Notes: generated from the sequence alone by a model not told the origin. Counted from the first letter of the stretch, positions 9,182 through 19,201 are shown. The stretch: DNA of 41,113 bases from CAZAYP01 sp964489425 [NCBI: uncultured Verrucomicrobiota bacterium] (GCA_964489425.1 CAZAYP010000050.1:1-41113), one strand, 5' to 3'. Numbers and translations: made by a program.

Positions 9182-10186
9182 TCACATCGATTCAATGGCA
9201 CCCAAAACGCCCACCGCGACCTGGGCCATGCGGTTGTAGTCCAACCGGCCCGCCGTGTCTCCGGGCGTGTGGTAGTCCTGGTTCCGATAAAACGACGTGT
9301 CGGTCACCATGACCGCCCGGATGCCGTGCGGCCAGTAGTTCATGTGGTCGGAGAAATCGATGCCCGGCAGGGCGGCCGGCGCGCGGATGGAATAGACCGG
9401 CAGGTCCGTGGTGCCCTTCATGCCCACCTTGACCGCCTTGATCCAATCGCCCTGGTCCCAGCGGCTGACGACGCCAATGAAGTTGCCCCGGCTTGGGTAC
9501 AGCAGGCGCAGCAGGGGCACCGGATAGCCTTGCGACCCCCGCTCATCAGCGAAAAAGCCGACCATTTCGAGCACGATGACGCCCCGGTACAACGCCCGGT
9601 CAGCCGCAATGCTCTTGGCGTGAACGGCGCTCCCCATGTTTGCGGTTCGGAAAAATGGCGGTTCCTCGAACACGTACGCCACCACGTCCACGGCGCGGGT
9701 CGGTGACCTGCGCCCCAGCAGGTCCGCGAGTTCGATCAGCACCGCGACCCCGCTGGCGTTGTCGTCGGCGCCCGGCTGCTCCCCGCAGGTATCGTAGTGC
9801 GCCCCGACCACGACCCGCGGCTGCCCGCCCACGCCGAACCGGCCGATAACGTTACGGTACTGCCGGCCATGGACCATGACCGGCTGAGACTCGACCGCCG
9901 CGCCAGCCGCGGCGAAGCACCGGGCAATGTAATCGGCGCACTGTTCCAGGTTGTTTGCATGCCGCCAATCCCGCGGCGAGAAACGCTCCGACAGGGCCTC
10001 GACATGCTCCCGCAACTTCTCCGGGCTCACCCGGGCCGTTGACGCGTGGTTGCTGCGCCACGTGGGCTGGGCGAGAAGGATCCAGGCCGCGAACACCACG
10101 GCCCCGATGACCAACACCACGATGGCCACCGCACCCAGAACCCGGGCTGGCAATTTCTTCAGGCTATGCTCTTTCGTCCCCTTCAT
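9182..10186 (-). CDS. Membrane-anchored M28-family zinc aminopeptidase
   Basis: The protein has 334 residues from the ATG at 10186, the start just before a basic segment and one hydrophobic helix (about residues 17-39). That helix would anchor it with the catalytic domain outside the cytoplasm. M28 metal and catalytic residues are in order: HYD (H130, D132), ADD (D141), EE (E174, E175), the E207 region (VLEM) and the final H306 in YHTPGD. The family removes N-terminal residues from peptides with two zinc ions. An open frame extends further upstream, but that part is unlike a protein and runs through a repeat. The gene is not obviously in an operon. Confidence 0.88.
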   Translation of the reverse strand: MKGTKEHSLKKLPARVLGAVAIVVLVIGAVVFAAWILLAQPTWRSNHASTARVSPEKLREHVEALSERFSPRDWRHANNLEQCADYIARCFAAAGAAVESQPVMVHGRQYRNVIGRFGVGGQPRVVVGAHYDTCGEQPGADDNASGVAVLIELADLLGRRSPTRAVDVVAYVFEEPPFFRTANMGSAVHAKSIAADRALYRGVIVLEMVGFFADERGSQGYPVPLLRLLYPSRGNFIGVVSRWDQGDWIKAVKVGMKGTTDLPVYSIRAPAALPGIDFSDHMNYWPHGIRAVMVTDTSFYRNQDYHTPGDTAGRLDYNRMAQVAVGVLGAIESM

Positions 10187-10223
10187 CTCGCGTCCCGACA
10201 ATATGAATCTCCGACACAGCCAG

Positions 10224-10276
10224 ACACGGCGGCACAGCGCCGTGGCTACAAACAACCCAGGCCGCGAACCGATGGT
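10224..10276. repeat. Dispersed hairpin repeat D, copy 1
   Basis: The perfect 7-bp stem CACGGCG/CGCCGTG (10225-10231 and 10238-10244) with a 6-nt loop is followed by GCTACA and a tail ending CGAACCGAT. Nearly the same roughly 52-bp sequence recurs in the same orientation at 11360-11410. The two copies bracket the HEAT-repeat gene. Confidence 0.8.
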
Positions 10277-10349
10277 AGCTGCGGCGTGTCGCCGCGGCTC
10301 CGTTCTAATGCCCAAGGGCCTACCGCCAGAACCGCGGTGTGTTCGCGCA

Positions 10350-10973
10350 TCAGCGCGAGTTCTTTCCTTGGACCCGCCGCAATTCACTTTCGGCCACATC
10401 ACGAACGAAATCGTTTACGTCGTTCGTTGCTCGCATGATCGCCGCCATGGCCTCATGCCCACCTATGTCTGCAAGAGCGTGCAACGCATTGGCTCTAACA
10501 TTATCGTCCGAGTCGGTTTTGCTGGCATGGGCAAGCGGAGGGATAACGGAAACGTCGCCGAGGCGACCCAATGCCAATGCAGCCTGGACACGGCCCCACT
10601 CGGTACATGCACGAAGGCAGGATACCAGTTCTGCTTTTGCATTGTAGCATTGCAGTTCTCCTGTGGCATTCAAGAGAACCGGATGTGGTTCGCCGAATAA
10701 CAGATCGATTTGGAGACGCATGCGCAAGTGCCGTCGTATACCACGAATCAGGCGACCGCGACGCAGCCATTCCTCACGCCCGAGGACCCGTTTTGACAGG
10801 TCATTTATATCCTGTGTCGACATGCTCGTGAAACTGATGAATGCCAGATTGTGTGGTGAAGCCAAGAGCCAGCGATTCACGCGAATGGCAAGAATAGTTT
10901 CATGGACAAGCATCAGTGTGGCGAGCGATGCCAAGGCAATTAAGATCATCCGTTTTCTACAGGGAATCGTCAT
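10350..10973 (-). CDS. Membrane-anchored HEAT-repeat protein
   Basis: The protein has 207 residues from the ATG at 10973. A basic N-terminus and one hydrophobic helix (about residues 8-30) suggest a membrane anchor. Residues 125-205 contain HEAT/PBS-lyase-type helical repeats: VQAALALGRLGD, VRANALHALADIGG and VRDVAESELRRV. These are protein-protein interaction scaffolds. The middle (about 50-120) is unrecognised and mostly helical. The base composition is clearly less GC-rich than its neighbours, and the gene lies between two direct copies of repeat D, so it may be a recent arrival. Function is unknown beyond scaffold-like interaction. Confidence 0.7.
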   Translation of the reverse strand: MTIPCRKRMILIALASLATLMLVHETILAIRVNRWLLASPHNLAFISFTSMSTQDINDLSKRVLGREEWLRRGRLIRGIRRHLRMRLQIDLLFGEPHPVLLNATGELQCYNAKAELVSCLRACTEWGRVQAALALGRLGDVSVIPPLAHASKTDSDDNVRANALHALADIGGHEAMAAIMRATNDVNDFVRDVAESELRRVQGKNSR

Positions 10974-11150
10974 CTTTCTTGCTCACGGGGAATGTCCCTA
11001 AAAATACCGTCAAAGTAAATCATCGAATGGGAGGTAAGGCCTCAGTGAAACGGGGTGATAAGGCGCCGGGCTTGAGATGAATGCCCATCAGAGGTCATCG
11101 TTTCCGAACCCGCTACGGAGGACGAATACGGTGCAGTACCTTGTTCATTT

Positions 11151-11256
11151 TTTCTCACGGAGCCACAGAGTCACGGAGAACCGCGTCGATCGGGCCATGG
11201 ATGGCGCGTGTAATGCTTCATTGCGTTCATCCCCGTGTCTCCGTGCCTCCGTGAGA
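11151..11256. repeat. Dispersed hyphenated inverted repeat B (CACGGAG type)
   Basis: The left arm (11151-11180) repeats CACGGAG-like units starting TTTCTCACGGAG. The right arm (11231-11256) is its inverted counterpart, ending CCGTGCCTCCGTGAGAG. The arms can pair over most of their length around a 50-nt centre. The rest of the 470-bp gap (10974-11443) shows no gene or clear promoter apart from repeat D copy 2. Confidence 0.75.
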
Positions 11257-11359
11257 GTTTCCCCGCGTTGCTGAGGCCTTGCGAGGGGGGATCTACTTCA
11301 AAAGGCAGGTTGTAAACACGGAGGTCGTTACACCCATGTATGCCGAGCAACACGGGCAA

Positions 11360-11410
11360 ACACGGCGGCACAGCGCCGTGGCTACACACAATCCGGCGCG
11401 AACCGATAGT
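11360..11410. repeat. Dispersed hairpin repeat D, copy 2
   Basis: Same hairpin (CACGGCGGCACAGCGCCGTG, 11361-11380) and same tail (GCTACA, then CGAACCGAT) as at 10224-10276, in the same orientation. It ends about 35 bp from the stop codon of the 2490-residue protein gene. Confidence 0.8.
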
Positions 11411-11443
11411 CGCCGCGCATATCTGGTACCGGTTGCGCCGGCG

Positions 11444-14400
11444 TCACGGTTCCGGCACGGCGATACGGTAGATGCTGATGTCCGCGGCGTTGGTCAGGGG
11501 CCGCGCCACGACCCCGCCGGTGCCGGGAAACGCTGCCTGCTCCGGCCAGGATTCGAGCAGCACGTTGGTGACGCACTGCAAACGATACGAACGCCGGCCG
11601 GAGGTCTGCAGTTCCAGTTCCAGGTCCGGGGTCACGTCCGTAATCTCCAGCTTGGAATGGGAATTGGTCGGCTGGGTGTCGGCGACGTACTCGGAGTAGT
11701 TGTCGAAGCGGTCCTGGTCCGGATCGGCCTGGCCGCCGAAGTCTTCGGCGGCCGTGGTGGGATCGAGTCCCATTTCGAGTTCCCACGGATCGGTCATACC
11801 GTCGCCGTCGCTGTCCGCTGACTGCGGATTGGTATTGCCCAGGTATTCGTCGAGATTGAGCAGGGTGTCGCCGTCGCTGTCCAGCGCGGCGTCGGCGGCC
11901 ACGGACGGATTCAGGCCGTGGCTGGATTCCCAGCCATCGCCCATGCCGTCGCCGTCGGTGTCGCCGGCGTTGGGGTTCGTGGCCAGCTCGTATTCGTCGC
12001 GCGTGGTGAGGCCGTCGCCGTCCACGTCCTCGTCCACGCCCATGGGCGTGGCACGGCCGAGGTTGACGGTGGCCTCCCAGTCGTCGGGCAGGCCGTTGCC
12101 GTTGGCGTCATCGAACGGCGTGCGCGCCGCCGTGCCCGGGCCCAGGTCCGACCAGTTGCCGGCGTCGTCCACGGCGCGCAGGGCGAAGTAATACCGCTGG
12201 TCGGCGCCGGGCAGGCTGACCACGGCTTCCTCGGGGCTGCCGGCGGGGAGCGGGGCGCGCACCAGGGGATACTCGGAAGCGTCCGCCCAGTTGGCGGTCG
12301 TGATCTCCAGGTCGGCAAAGCGCAGGGCATAGGCCTGGGCAACGCCGTTGGTGCCGTCACCGCCGGTGGCGGTCCACTGCAACCGGACTTCGCGGGCACG
12401 GTCGCCGGGGCTGGCCAGGAGGTCGTTGATGGCGGCCGGCGGGTTGGTGTCGGACGAGGCGGCCGCAAACAGGGCGAACGCGCCAAGGTTGGTTACCACC
12501 GCGGAGACGAACGCCTCGCGCGGCGACACCTCGCAGGGCACGGCGCGCCAGTTGGCCTCGACCTCGTTCCAGGCATGGAGCTGCAAGGTGGTGGCGCTCA
12601 GCCCGACCATGCTCGCGACGTCGTAGTACCAGACCAGCACCGCGCCGCTGGCAAGGTTGACCTGTTCCGGCGGCAGCGCGGCGAAAACCCAGGATCCGAC
12701 CTGCTGCCAGCCAGACTCGCGCGGCGCCGGGCCCGTGCCCTCGTACACCAGGGCATAGGTGTCGGACCGGACAAACCCGTCGTAGGGCGTCAGCACCACC
12801 CACCCGTTGCGCGAGAAGGCCGGCTGCTCGCCTTGCGGGGCGAGGCGGCTGAACTGGAAGTTGTCGAACGCGAAGATCGGCGTGCCACTGTCGGGGTCGC
12901 AGGACAGCGCCAGCGATCCAAGCTGGGCGCCGGCAAAGTCCACCAGGGCGGTGTAGAGGTTGACGCCCGCTGCGGTGAAGCTGACGCTCTCGGGATCCTG
13001 GTCGTTGCGGTACAGCGTGGCCGCCGGCGGCCGGGTGATCTCCGTGCTGCACTGGAACCGCGCGTGCCACAGCGGGACGCCGTCGCCGGCGGACTGCAGC
13101 GCTCCGGCCACGATGAACCCGAATGGAATCGAGCCGGGCCGCGCCGCATCGGCCGCGGGCGATTGCGGCCATTCCAGGACCACCGCCCCGGCGGCGAGGT
13201 CCACGGCCGTGACCGCGTGGCGCAGGGCCACGCCATGGCGGGTGGCCTCCAGAACGTCGCCAGCCGCGGCGTCATAGGTGAACAGCTCGCCGGCGAGATC
13301 GGTCTGGCCCAGCGACCCGGCCCGCGCGCCGGACCCGGCGCGCAGCGCCACGGTCACGCCCGGCACAGGCCGACCCGCCTGGAGCACGCGCACGGCCAGG
13401 CAGCCCGCCGTCGCGTCTGGCAAGGGCGCGCCGGCGCGGGTCGGGAACGTGTGGGAGTTGCCCTGGATGCACTCGAACAGGTGATACGGCGCGGGGATGG
13501 CCTGGTTCACCACGGTGCCGTAGGGGTTGTAGGTGGTTTCAGGACCGGCCCGGTCCGGCGATGTTGAAACGCCATTCTGGAACCGGCCCGGCTGGGGCAC
13601 GATGATTTCCACGGGAATGCCCGAATACGCGATCTGCCAGAGGCTTTCCAGCCATTGCCAGCAGGGGAAGAAGTTGGCGGTGTTGCGCAGGTCACGGTAA
13701 TAGATTTGCTCCGTGATGTTGGTGCGAGGCGACCCGAACCCGTACACGCCCGCCTCGTAATCGTTGAACGAGGACAGTTCCGTGATGGCGGTATCGTTAT
13801 CCATCATGCCGTAGTTCGCCGGCATTTCGTTGGCGCGGGCGGCGCGGTGCGCGGCGGTGAACGGCACTTTCAGCCCGTTGTCGTATTCGTCGTAGAACCC
13901 CAGGACGTAGTGGCCCAGTTCGTGAATCAAGGCGCGGTCGAAGGGCCGCGTGATCGGGCCCTGGTTGACCCCGTTGAAACGGCGGGACAGGCCCAGGGTG
14001 ATGCATTGGTTTGTGCCCACCATCGTATAGCCGTTGACCGTGGCCGAGGGCACGGTGCCATTGAGGGCCGGGACCAGGACGTCGGCATTGGTCCAGGCCG
14101 CCGACCCGAGCACCACGCCGCTGGTGATGGCGATCATGCCCAGCTTCATCTGGCCGTCGGTGACGTCGTAGAAATATTCTGAGGAGCGTGCAAGGCTGGC
14201 GCGCAACCGGGCGAGGAAGTTGGTGTCGGCGGTCTGGACGGCTACTTTCAGGTGCCACTCGAAGACCGGGTGCGCCAGCCGCACGTTCAGGGTTTCGCCG
14301 CGCCCGATGGCGTCGAGGTCGGCGTCCTCGACCAGGCGCGTCTGCCAGACGCCGTTCCACGCCTGGTTGTCCGCACCGCCGATGTCGCTGTCCAGCCAGA

Positions 14401-17400
14401 CCGTGAATATGCGGTTGGAGACCATGGCGTGCTCGGTCTTAGACGCGGCCTGGTGGTGAATGGCTTTGCGCACGAAGATCTGCGCATTGCGCCGCGAGCG
14501 CGCGGCGATGCGCAGGGTGCCGTTGGCGGCGGTGACGCCCAGGCGGTGGGCGGCGTCGCGGCCGTCGTAAAAGACTTCCGCGCCGGCCAGTTCCTCGCCC
14601 GGGTCGTAGGTGTTGTTGCCGTTGCGATCCGACCAGGCGCGCATGAGCCAGTTGTCCTCGCCGCGGGTGTCGAGGCTGAAGGTGGCGGTTTCCGTATCGC
14701 CATCCGCGCTGAGCCGCACCTCCATGAAAGGCCAGTTCTGGTGATCAAAGTCTGTGCCCGCGTACCATTGGATCTGGCGGCGGCCGAGCGGCACGCGGTG
14801 ACCGTAATCGCCGCGCACGGCCGGGCGCACCCAGTTGGGGCTGGCGTTGCCAGTGCGCGCTTCCACCGCAATCATGGTGTGGAAGGGGTTGTCGTTGTCC
14901 TGCAGGTCGTAGGTGATGTCCACCCACTTGGACTCGGGCCGCTGCCGCGCGACCAGGTTGCGGAAGAAGTGCGGCGGCATCGCGAAGTCCACCCGGTTGT
15001 TGGTGTGGGCCAACGGAGTGTAATTGGGGTACATTTGGAAATCATACCCGTTCTTGCTGGCCGTCAGCCCGAATGGCGCCACCGGCACGTCGTCCAGGCG
15101 GTAGCGCCCATGGGTGTCGGTCGTGCCGCTTACGCCGCCGAAGGTCACCGTGACATTGGTGATCACGATGCCGTTGCCGGTGTTGTTGACCAATCCCCAG
15201 ATGATGGTCTTGTGCTCATACTTGGCGATGTTGGTCTGGGGTTGCATCACGAACATGTCCCAGACCGGGTTGTTGCCCCGGGCCTGGCCGCCCCAGCCGG
15301 TGAAGTCATAGTTGTCCGCGGTGTGCGCGGTCAGCACCAGGCGCTGGCCCTCCTCGTACAGGCCGTCCGGCCCGGGCGCCGGCGCGGCGCTCACCCAGCC
15401 GCCGGCGGACGGCGCGGCGCTGTAGCCGACCCGGTAGCGCGGCCGCGGCAGCACGGTCATCACCACGGTCACGGCGTTGCTGGGCAGGCCCGAGGCCACG
15501 ATCCAGATGCGGCCGGTGTACACGCCTTCGGCCAGGCCGTGGGTGCGGTACTGGACGGTGATCTCATCCTCGCCGCCGTCGTTCATGCGGTACTGGTGGT
15601 AGAGATTGGCCGGCTGCAGGGTCAGCCAGTCGGGGTGGGCGCCGAACTTGAACAGCATGACGCCGGAGCCGCCGTTGCGCACGTAGAACTCCTGGTTGGT
15701 GGCATCGCGCGTGCGGTGCACGGCGTTGGTCAGGCCGCCGGGCGCCAGTTCCAGCACCGGCGGCGCCGGGGTGGGCGCCGGCTGCACTATCAGCCGCGCG
15801 GCCACGATGCGGGGCGACCCGACCACGCCGGCCGCAGTCACGGTGACCGCGCCGTAATACACGCCCGTGGCCAGGCCGGCCGGGTTGCAGATCATGGTCA
15901 CGCCGGCCGAATCGCCCGTGCCCAGCGTGCCGCCCGCGGGCGCTGCCGTCAGCCAGGCCCGATTCACGGCCACGGTGTAGCTGAGCTGGCCGCCGCCGCC
16001 ATTCCAGACGCTGAGGGTCTTGACCACGGCATTCGTGCCCGCCACAGCCACGCATGTGAAGTTCGAGGGCGCCACCTGCAACAGCGGCAGGCGCGGTTGC
16101 ACCACCAACCGCGCCACCAGCACCGGCGCCGGGCTGGTGGCGCCGGCGGCCAGCAGGGTCACGCGGCCGGTGTACGCGCCGGCCGCCAGGTCCTCGGCCT
16201 GGCCCACCAGCGTCACGGTGTCGATCTCGCCGGTGCTCACGCCGCTCACCGGGTCAATGGTCAGCCACGGGGTCGCGTTTGACACGGCATACGACATGGC
16301 GCCGGGACCTGCATTGCGCACCTGCCAGGCCCAGGTCCACGTGTTGGTGCAGCCGTTGGTGATGACCATGGCGGCATTGGTCGGGCTGGCCCACGGGATG
16401 GGCGGCGGCCGCTGGTAGACCACGCCCCAAGTCGGGAACTCGTGGCGCCAGGCGGCCTGCTGCAGCGTGGTGACGGCTTCCGAGGCCAGGTCGATCGCGC
16501 ACAAGGCCGTGTTGGTGCCGCCCACGTCACGGGCAAACACCAGGCGGTCGCGCGCCGGGCTGAAGTCCGGCTCGCGCTCCGCGAACCCGGCGCTCGAAGC
16601 GAACCGCCATTCGGGCCCGCGGTTGGTCAGCACGCCCAGCACGCACAGGCGGTACGGTGGCTGGTCAAGGCGGTCGGACTTGGCATAGCACAGGTACGTG
16701 CCGTCGCGGCTGAGGCGGCCGGTCTTCTCGTGGCGTCCATCGGCCCCGAAGATAACGCGCACCGCGCCGTTGCTGGGCACCGCCTCGTAAATCCGGGTGT
16801 TCGGCGGCCAGCCCGGGTCCTGGGTGTAATACAGCAGATCGTTGGCGCTGTCATAGCCGAACGCCTGCCGGTGGTCCGCGCCGATATACAGCATGGCGTT
16901 GCTGCCGGCCGCGGGGTAAAAAATCATCAGGTCGTTGCGGCTGGTGTTGGTGGTCACGCCCAGCACGCCGCGGCTGTCGGCCAGCCAGTGCAGGTTGACC
17001 AGATCCGGGCCCGTGCTTTCCAGGCCGGTGACCAGGTCGCGCACCACCACCCGGTTGGTGCCGGCCACCCGCTCGCGGAAAGCCAGTTGGAACCCGTCCG
17101 GACTGATGCGCGGCTCGGTCTGGTCGCCGCTGCGCTGCAACAAGAGCGCCAGGTCCGTGCCGTCGGGATCCATCGTCCACAGGTCGAGGTTCCCGGCCGG
17201 GTTGGCGGCGAAGACAATCTTTTCCGCGAAGGTTCCGGCCACCGGCCGCACGCCCAGGCTGATCTCCGCCACGGCCGCGCCCGCGGCCGGGTCCATGCCG
17301 GCCACCGGCGCGCGCGCCACGATCCGGGCCGGGTGCAGGCCGGCCATGAGGTTGGACGAGAGATACGTCACCGTGATGTCCAGGGGCGCGGCCGCCACCA

Positions 17401-18916
17401 CGCCGCTGGTGGGGCTGAGCCGCACCCAGGGCGCGTCGCTGCGGATCTCGAACGCCAGCGCGTTGGTGGACCCGGCGTTGCGCAGGCGCAGCACCTGGGC
17501 CGCGGCATTGGCGCCCGGCGCCACGGTGTTGGTCAGCAGCAGCGGGTCCAGGGCCAGCACCGGCTGGATGGCGGCGACCACCGCCACGGTCACGCTGCCG
17601 GGGTTGGCGTCGGGCGACGCCACCACCAACCGGCCCGTACGGCAGCCTTCGACCAGGGCGTTGACGTCCACGCGGACCGCGTGCATCTGCCGGCCGTTGG
17701 GCCCCAGCGCGCCGTTGGTGGGCGCCACCGCCAGCCAGCCGGCATCCGCCGCCACGGTGTAGGCCATGGCGCCAATGCCGATGTTAACGACCTCCAAGAG
17801 CTGGGTGCTCGGCCCAGACCCGGCAGCCACCGTCAAGCCCATGGGATTGGGCCAGGCACCGATCACCGCCGGCCGGCCCGCGACCGCAAGGGTCACCGGC
17901 ACGGCCACCGGCTGCAAACCAAGATTGGTGCTGAACACCAGCAGGGCGGCCGCGTGGCTGCCAGGCCCCATCCCCGTGGGATCGAATGCGACCGTGTGCG
18001 CGTTGGTTTCCCCGAAGCTCGCGCCGTTGGTGGGGCTGATGGACAGCCATCCGGCCGTGGATTGGAAACTGTAATCCAGCCCGCCGCCGCCCGCATTCCA
18101 CACCTGCAGGGTTTGTTCCGTGGGAGCGTCGCCCTGGCTGGTCGCCGCGGCCAACCGGCTCGTGCTCAACCCCAGGGCCGCCGGCGGCGGCAAGACCTGG
18201 AGTTCAACGTCGATGTGGCGGCTGTGCCACGCATCGTCCGCCACGTGGACCTGCGCGTAATACGATCCGGGCGAATACGTGGCATAGTTGGTGAACACCA
18301 GGGTATGCGCTTGGACATCGTTGTTCGTGGTGAAGCCGTTGGTGGGGGCCACCGTGAGCCAGTCGGCGGATTCGGATACTGTGTACGGCATGCTGCCCGT
18401 GCCGGCGTTCCAGACCTGCAACCGGGCGATGACCGCCTGGTCGCTGAGAACGCGTACCTGCTGCCGCACCGTCGTGGGGTAGCATTGCGGCACGCTGGGT
18501 TCCGGCGTGATGGTCAACAGCACGTCCATGACCAACGGCGTGTTGGTGGCCGCGCCGGACCCGACAAACACCTGGCCGGTGTAGCTGCCCGGCGCCAGCG
18601 CCATGAAATTAAAGATCAGGCTGCCGTACGCCGGCGGCGTCTGCCAGCAGACGCCGGTGGCCGGCTCCGCGGTCAGCCAGCCCGTGTTGGCGCTCATGCT
18701 GAAGGCCACCTCGTCCGTGGTGGCGTTGTTCCAGATGTGAAAGAAGTAGGGCGTCATGTACGTGGTGCCCTGCGGGATCGTGACCTCCACGCGCTGGGTG
18801 GTGACGGCCAGCGCGGGATAAACGACCTGGGCCACGGCCGGCCGCACAGCAAGGCCCGCCCAACCTGCCACGGCCAAGCTCAACCATGCGGTTCTAAAGG
18901 ATAAGCACTGGGACAT
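11444..18916 (-). CDS. Giant secreted BACON/propeller protein with CLCA-type HExxHxxxGxxDE metallopeptidase motif
   Basis: The protein has 2490 residues; its ATG at 18916 has a strong GGAGG seven bases upstream. Residues 1-29 form a signal peptide. Eight BACON-like repeats are marked by W-(L/V)-x4-P-x2-G-like signatures near residues 80, 186, 290, 394, 497 (before the propeller) and 884, 988, 1097 (after). A TolB/PD40-like beta-propeller spans about 563-835 (SPDG, LWTMDPDG). An InlB_B-like segment (1160-1236, FTGWGG) and a carboxypeptidase-regulatory-like domain (1238-1315) follow. A zinc-peptidase motif HELGHYVLGFYDEY (H1665, E1666, H1669) matches the HExxHxxxGxxDE pattern known from CLCA proteins. 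Then come a second regulatory-like domain (about 1840-1900), FN3 (2158-2266), four calcium-binding TSP3-type segments (2268-2425) and a C-terminal beta module (2426-2490). It is probably a secreted or surface peptidase on a binding scaffold. The gene stands alone. Confidence 0.9.
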   Translation of the reverse strand: MSQCLSFRTAWLSLAVAGWAGLAVRPAVAQVVYPALAVTTQRVEVTIPQGTTYMTPYFFHIWNNATTDEVAFSMSANTGWLTAEPATGVCWQTPPAYGSLIFNFMALAPGSYTGQVFVGSGAATNTPLVMDVLLTITPEPSVPQCYPTTVRQQVRVLSDQAVIARLQVWNAGTGSMPYTVSESADWLTVAPTNGFTTNNDVQAHTLVFTNYATYSPGSYYAQVHVADDAWHSRHIDVELQVLPPPAALGLSTSRLAAATSQGDAPTEQTLQVWNAGGGGLDYSFQSTAGWLSISPTNGASFGETNAHTVAFDPTGMGPGSHAAALLVFSTNLGLQPVAVPVTLAVAGRPAVIGAWPNPMGLTVAAGSGPSTQLLEVVNIGIGAMAYTVAADAGWLAVAPTNGALGPNGRQMHAVRVDVNALVEGCRTGRLVVASPDANPGSVTVAVVAAIQPVLALDPLLLTNTVAPGANAAAQVLRLRNAGSTNALAFEIRSDAPWVRLSPTSGVVAAAPLDITVTYLSSNLMAGLHPARIVARAPVAGMDPAAGAAVAEISLGVRPVAGTFAEKIVFAANPAGNLDLWTMDPDGTDLALLLQRSGDQTEPRISPDGFQLAFRERVAGTNRVVVRDLVTGLESTGPDLVNLHWLADSRGVLGVTTNTSRNDLMIFYPAAGSNAMLYIGADHRQAFGYDSANDLLYYTQDPGWPPNTRIYEAVPSNGAVRVIFGADGRHEKTGRLSRDGTYLCYAKSDRLDQPPYRLCVLGVLTNRGPEWRFASSAGFAEREPDFSPARDRLVFARDVGGTNTALCAIDLASEAVTTLQQAAWRHEFPTWGVVYQRPPPIPWASPTNAAMVITNGCTNTWTWAWQVRNAGPGAMSYAVSNATPWLTIDPVSGVSTGEIDTVTLVGQAEDLAAGAYTGRVTLLAAGATSPAPVLVARLVVQPRLPLLQVAPSNFTCVAVAGTNAVVKTLSVWNGGGGQLSYTVAVNRAWLTAAPAGGTLGTGDSAGVTMICNPAGLATGVYYGAVTVTAAGVVGSPRIVAARLIVQPAPTPAPPVLELAPGGLTNAVHRTRDATNQEFYVRNGGSGVMLFKFGAHPDWLTLQPANLYHQYRMNDGGEDEITVQYRTHGLAEGVYTGRIWIVASGLPSNAVTVVMTVLPRPRYRVGYSAAPSAGGWVSAAPAPGPDGLYEEGQRLVLTAHTADNYDFTGWGGQARGNNPVWDMFVMQPQTNIAKYEHKTIIWGLVNNTGNGIVITNVTVTFGGVSGTTDTHGRYRLDDVPVAPFGLTASKNGYDFQMYPNYTPLAHTNNRVDFAMPPHFFRNLVARQRPESKWVDITYDLQDNDNPFHTMIAVEARTGNASPNWVRPAVRGDYGHRVPLGRRQIQWYAGTDFDHQNWPFMEVRLSADGDTETATFSLDTRGEDNWLMRAWSDRNGNNTYDPGEELAGAEVFYDGRDAAHRLGVTAANGTLRIAARSRRNAQIFVRKAIHHQAASKTEHAMVSNRIFTVWLDSDIGGADNQAWNGVWQTRLVEDADLDAIGRGETLNVRLAHPVFEWHLKVAVQTADTNFLARLRASLARSSEYFYDVTDGQMKLGMIAITSGVVLGSAAWTNADVLVPALNGTVPSATVNGYTMVGTNQCITLGLSRRFNGVNQGPITRPFDRALIHELGHYVLGFYDEYDNGLKVPFTAAHRAARANEMPANYGMMDNDTAITELSSFNDYEAGVYGFGSPRTNITEQIYYRDLRNTANFFPCWQWLESLWQIAYSGIPVEIIVPQPGRFQNGVSTSPDRAGPETTYNPYGTVVNQAIPAPYHLFECIQGNSHTFPTRAGAPLPDATAGCLAVRVLQAGRPVPGVTVALRAGSGARAGSLGQTDLAGELFTYDAAAGDVLEATRHGVALRHAVTAVDLAAGAVVLEWPQSPAADAARPGSIPFGFIVAGALQSAGDGVPLWHARFQCSTEITRPPAATLYRNDQDPESVSFTAAGVNLYTALVDFAGAQLGSLALSCDPDSGTPIFAFDNFQFSRLAPQGEQPAFSRNGWVVLTPYDGFVRSDTYALVYEGTGPAPRESGWQQVGSWVFAALPPEQVNLASGAVLVWYYDVASMVGLSATTLQLHAWNEVEANWRAVPCEVSPREAFVSAVVTNLGAFALFAAASSDTNPPAAINDLLASPGDRAREVRLQWTATGGDGTNGVAQAYALRFADLEITTANWADASEYPLVRAPLPAGSPEEAVVSLPGADQRYYFALRAVDDAGNWSDLGPGTAARTPFDDANGNGLPDDWEATVNLGRATPMGVDEDVDGDGLTTRDEYELATNPNAGDTDGDGMGDGWESSHGLNPSVAADAALDSDGDTLLNLDEYLGNTNPQSADSDGDGMTDPWELEMGLDPTTAAEDFGGQADPDQDRFDNYSEYVADTQPTNSHSKLEITDVTPDLELELQTSGRRSYRLQCVTNVLLESWPEQAAFPGTGGVVARPLTNAADISIYRIAVPEP

Positions 18917-19098
18917 CGGACACCTCCATCAGCAGACGGCTGTTGCAATTCTGGCGGACGCGGTGGCCGGCTGGAACTTGGGTTGCATCATGGGGTTACT
19001 ATTCCCCGAATCCAGCTTCGCGTCAATGCCGCGGCGATCCTTCAGCCGGCGCGTGCGGAGCCCGCGCCCCACCTTCGGAACAAGTGCGACGCAGCAAG

Positions 19099-19123
19099 GT
19101 AGGGCGGGGCCGCCGGACCCGCC
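19099..19123. repeat. REP-like GC hairpin
   Basis: GGCGGG (19103-19108) pairs with CCCGCC (19118-19123) around a 9-nt loop and is preceded by GTA. The form is that of short dispersed GC-rich palindromes, but only this one copy was noticed in the window. Confidence 0.45.
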
Positions 19124-19201
19124 GTCAGGGGCTGTCGGTCATACCGGATAACGATATTCTGAAATGGATGGAGACCGTGCAGGAATCGGGACCGGAATAC
19201 G

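Noticed and set aside
16442-18904. 820-codon plus-strand frame opposite the 2490-residue protein gene
   Set aside because: Same kind of shadow frame; the sequence lacks domains and mirrors the repeat structure of the opposite gene.
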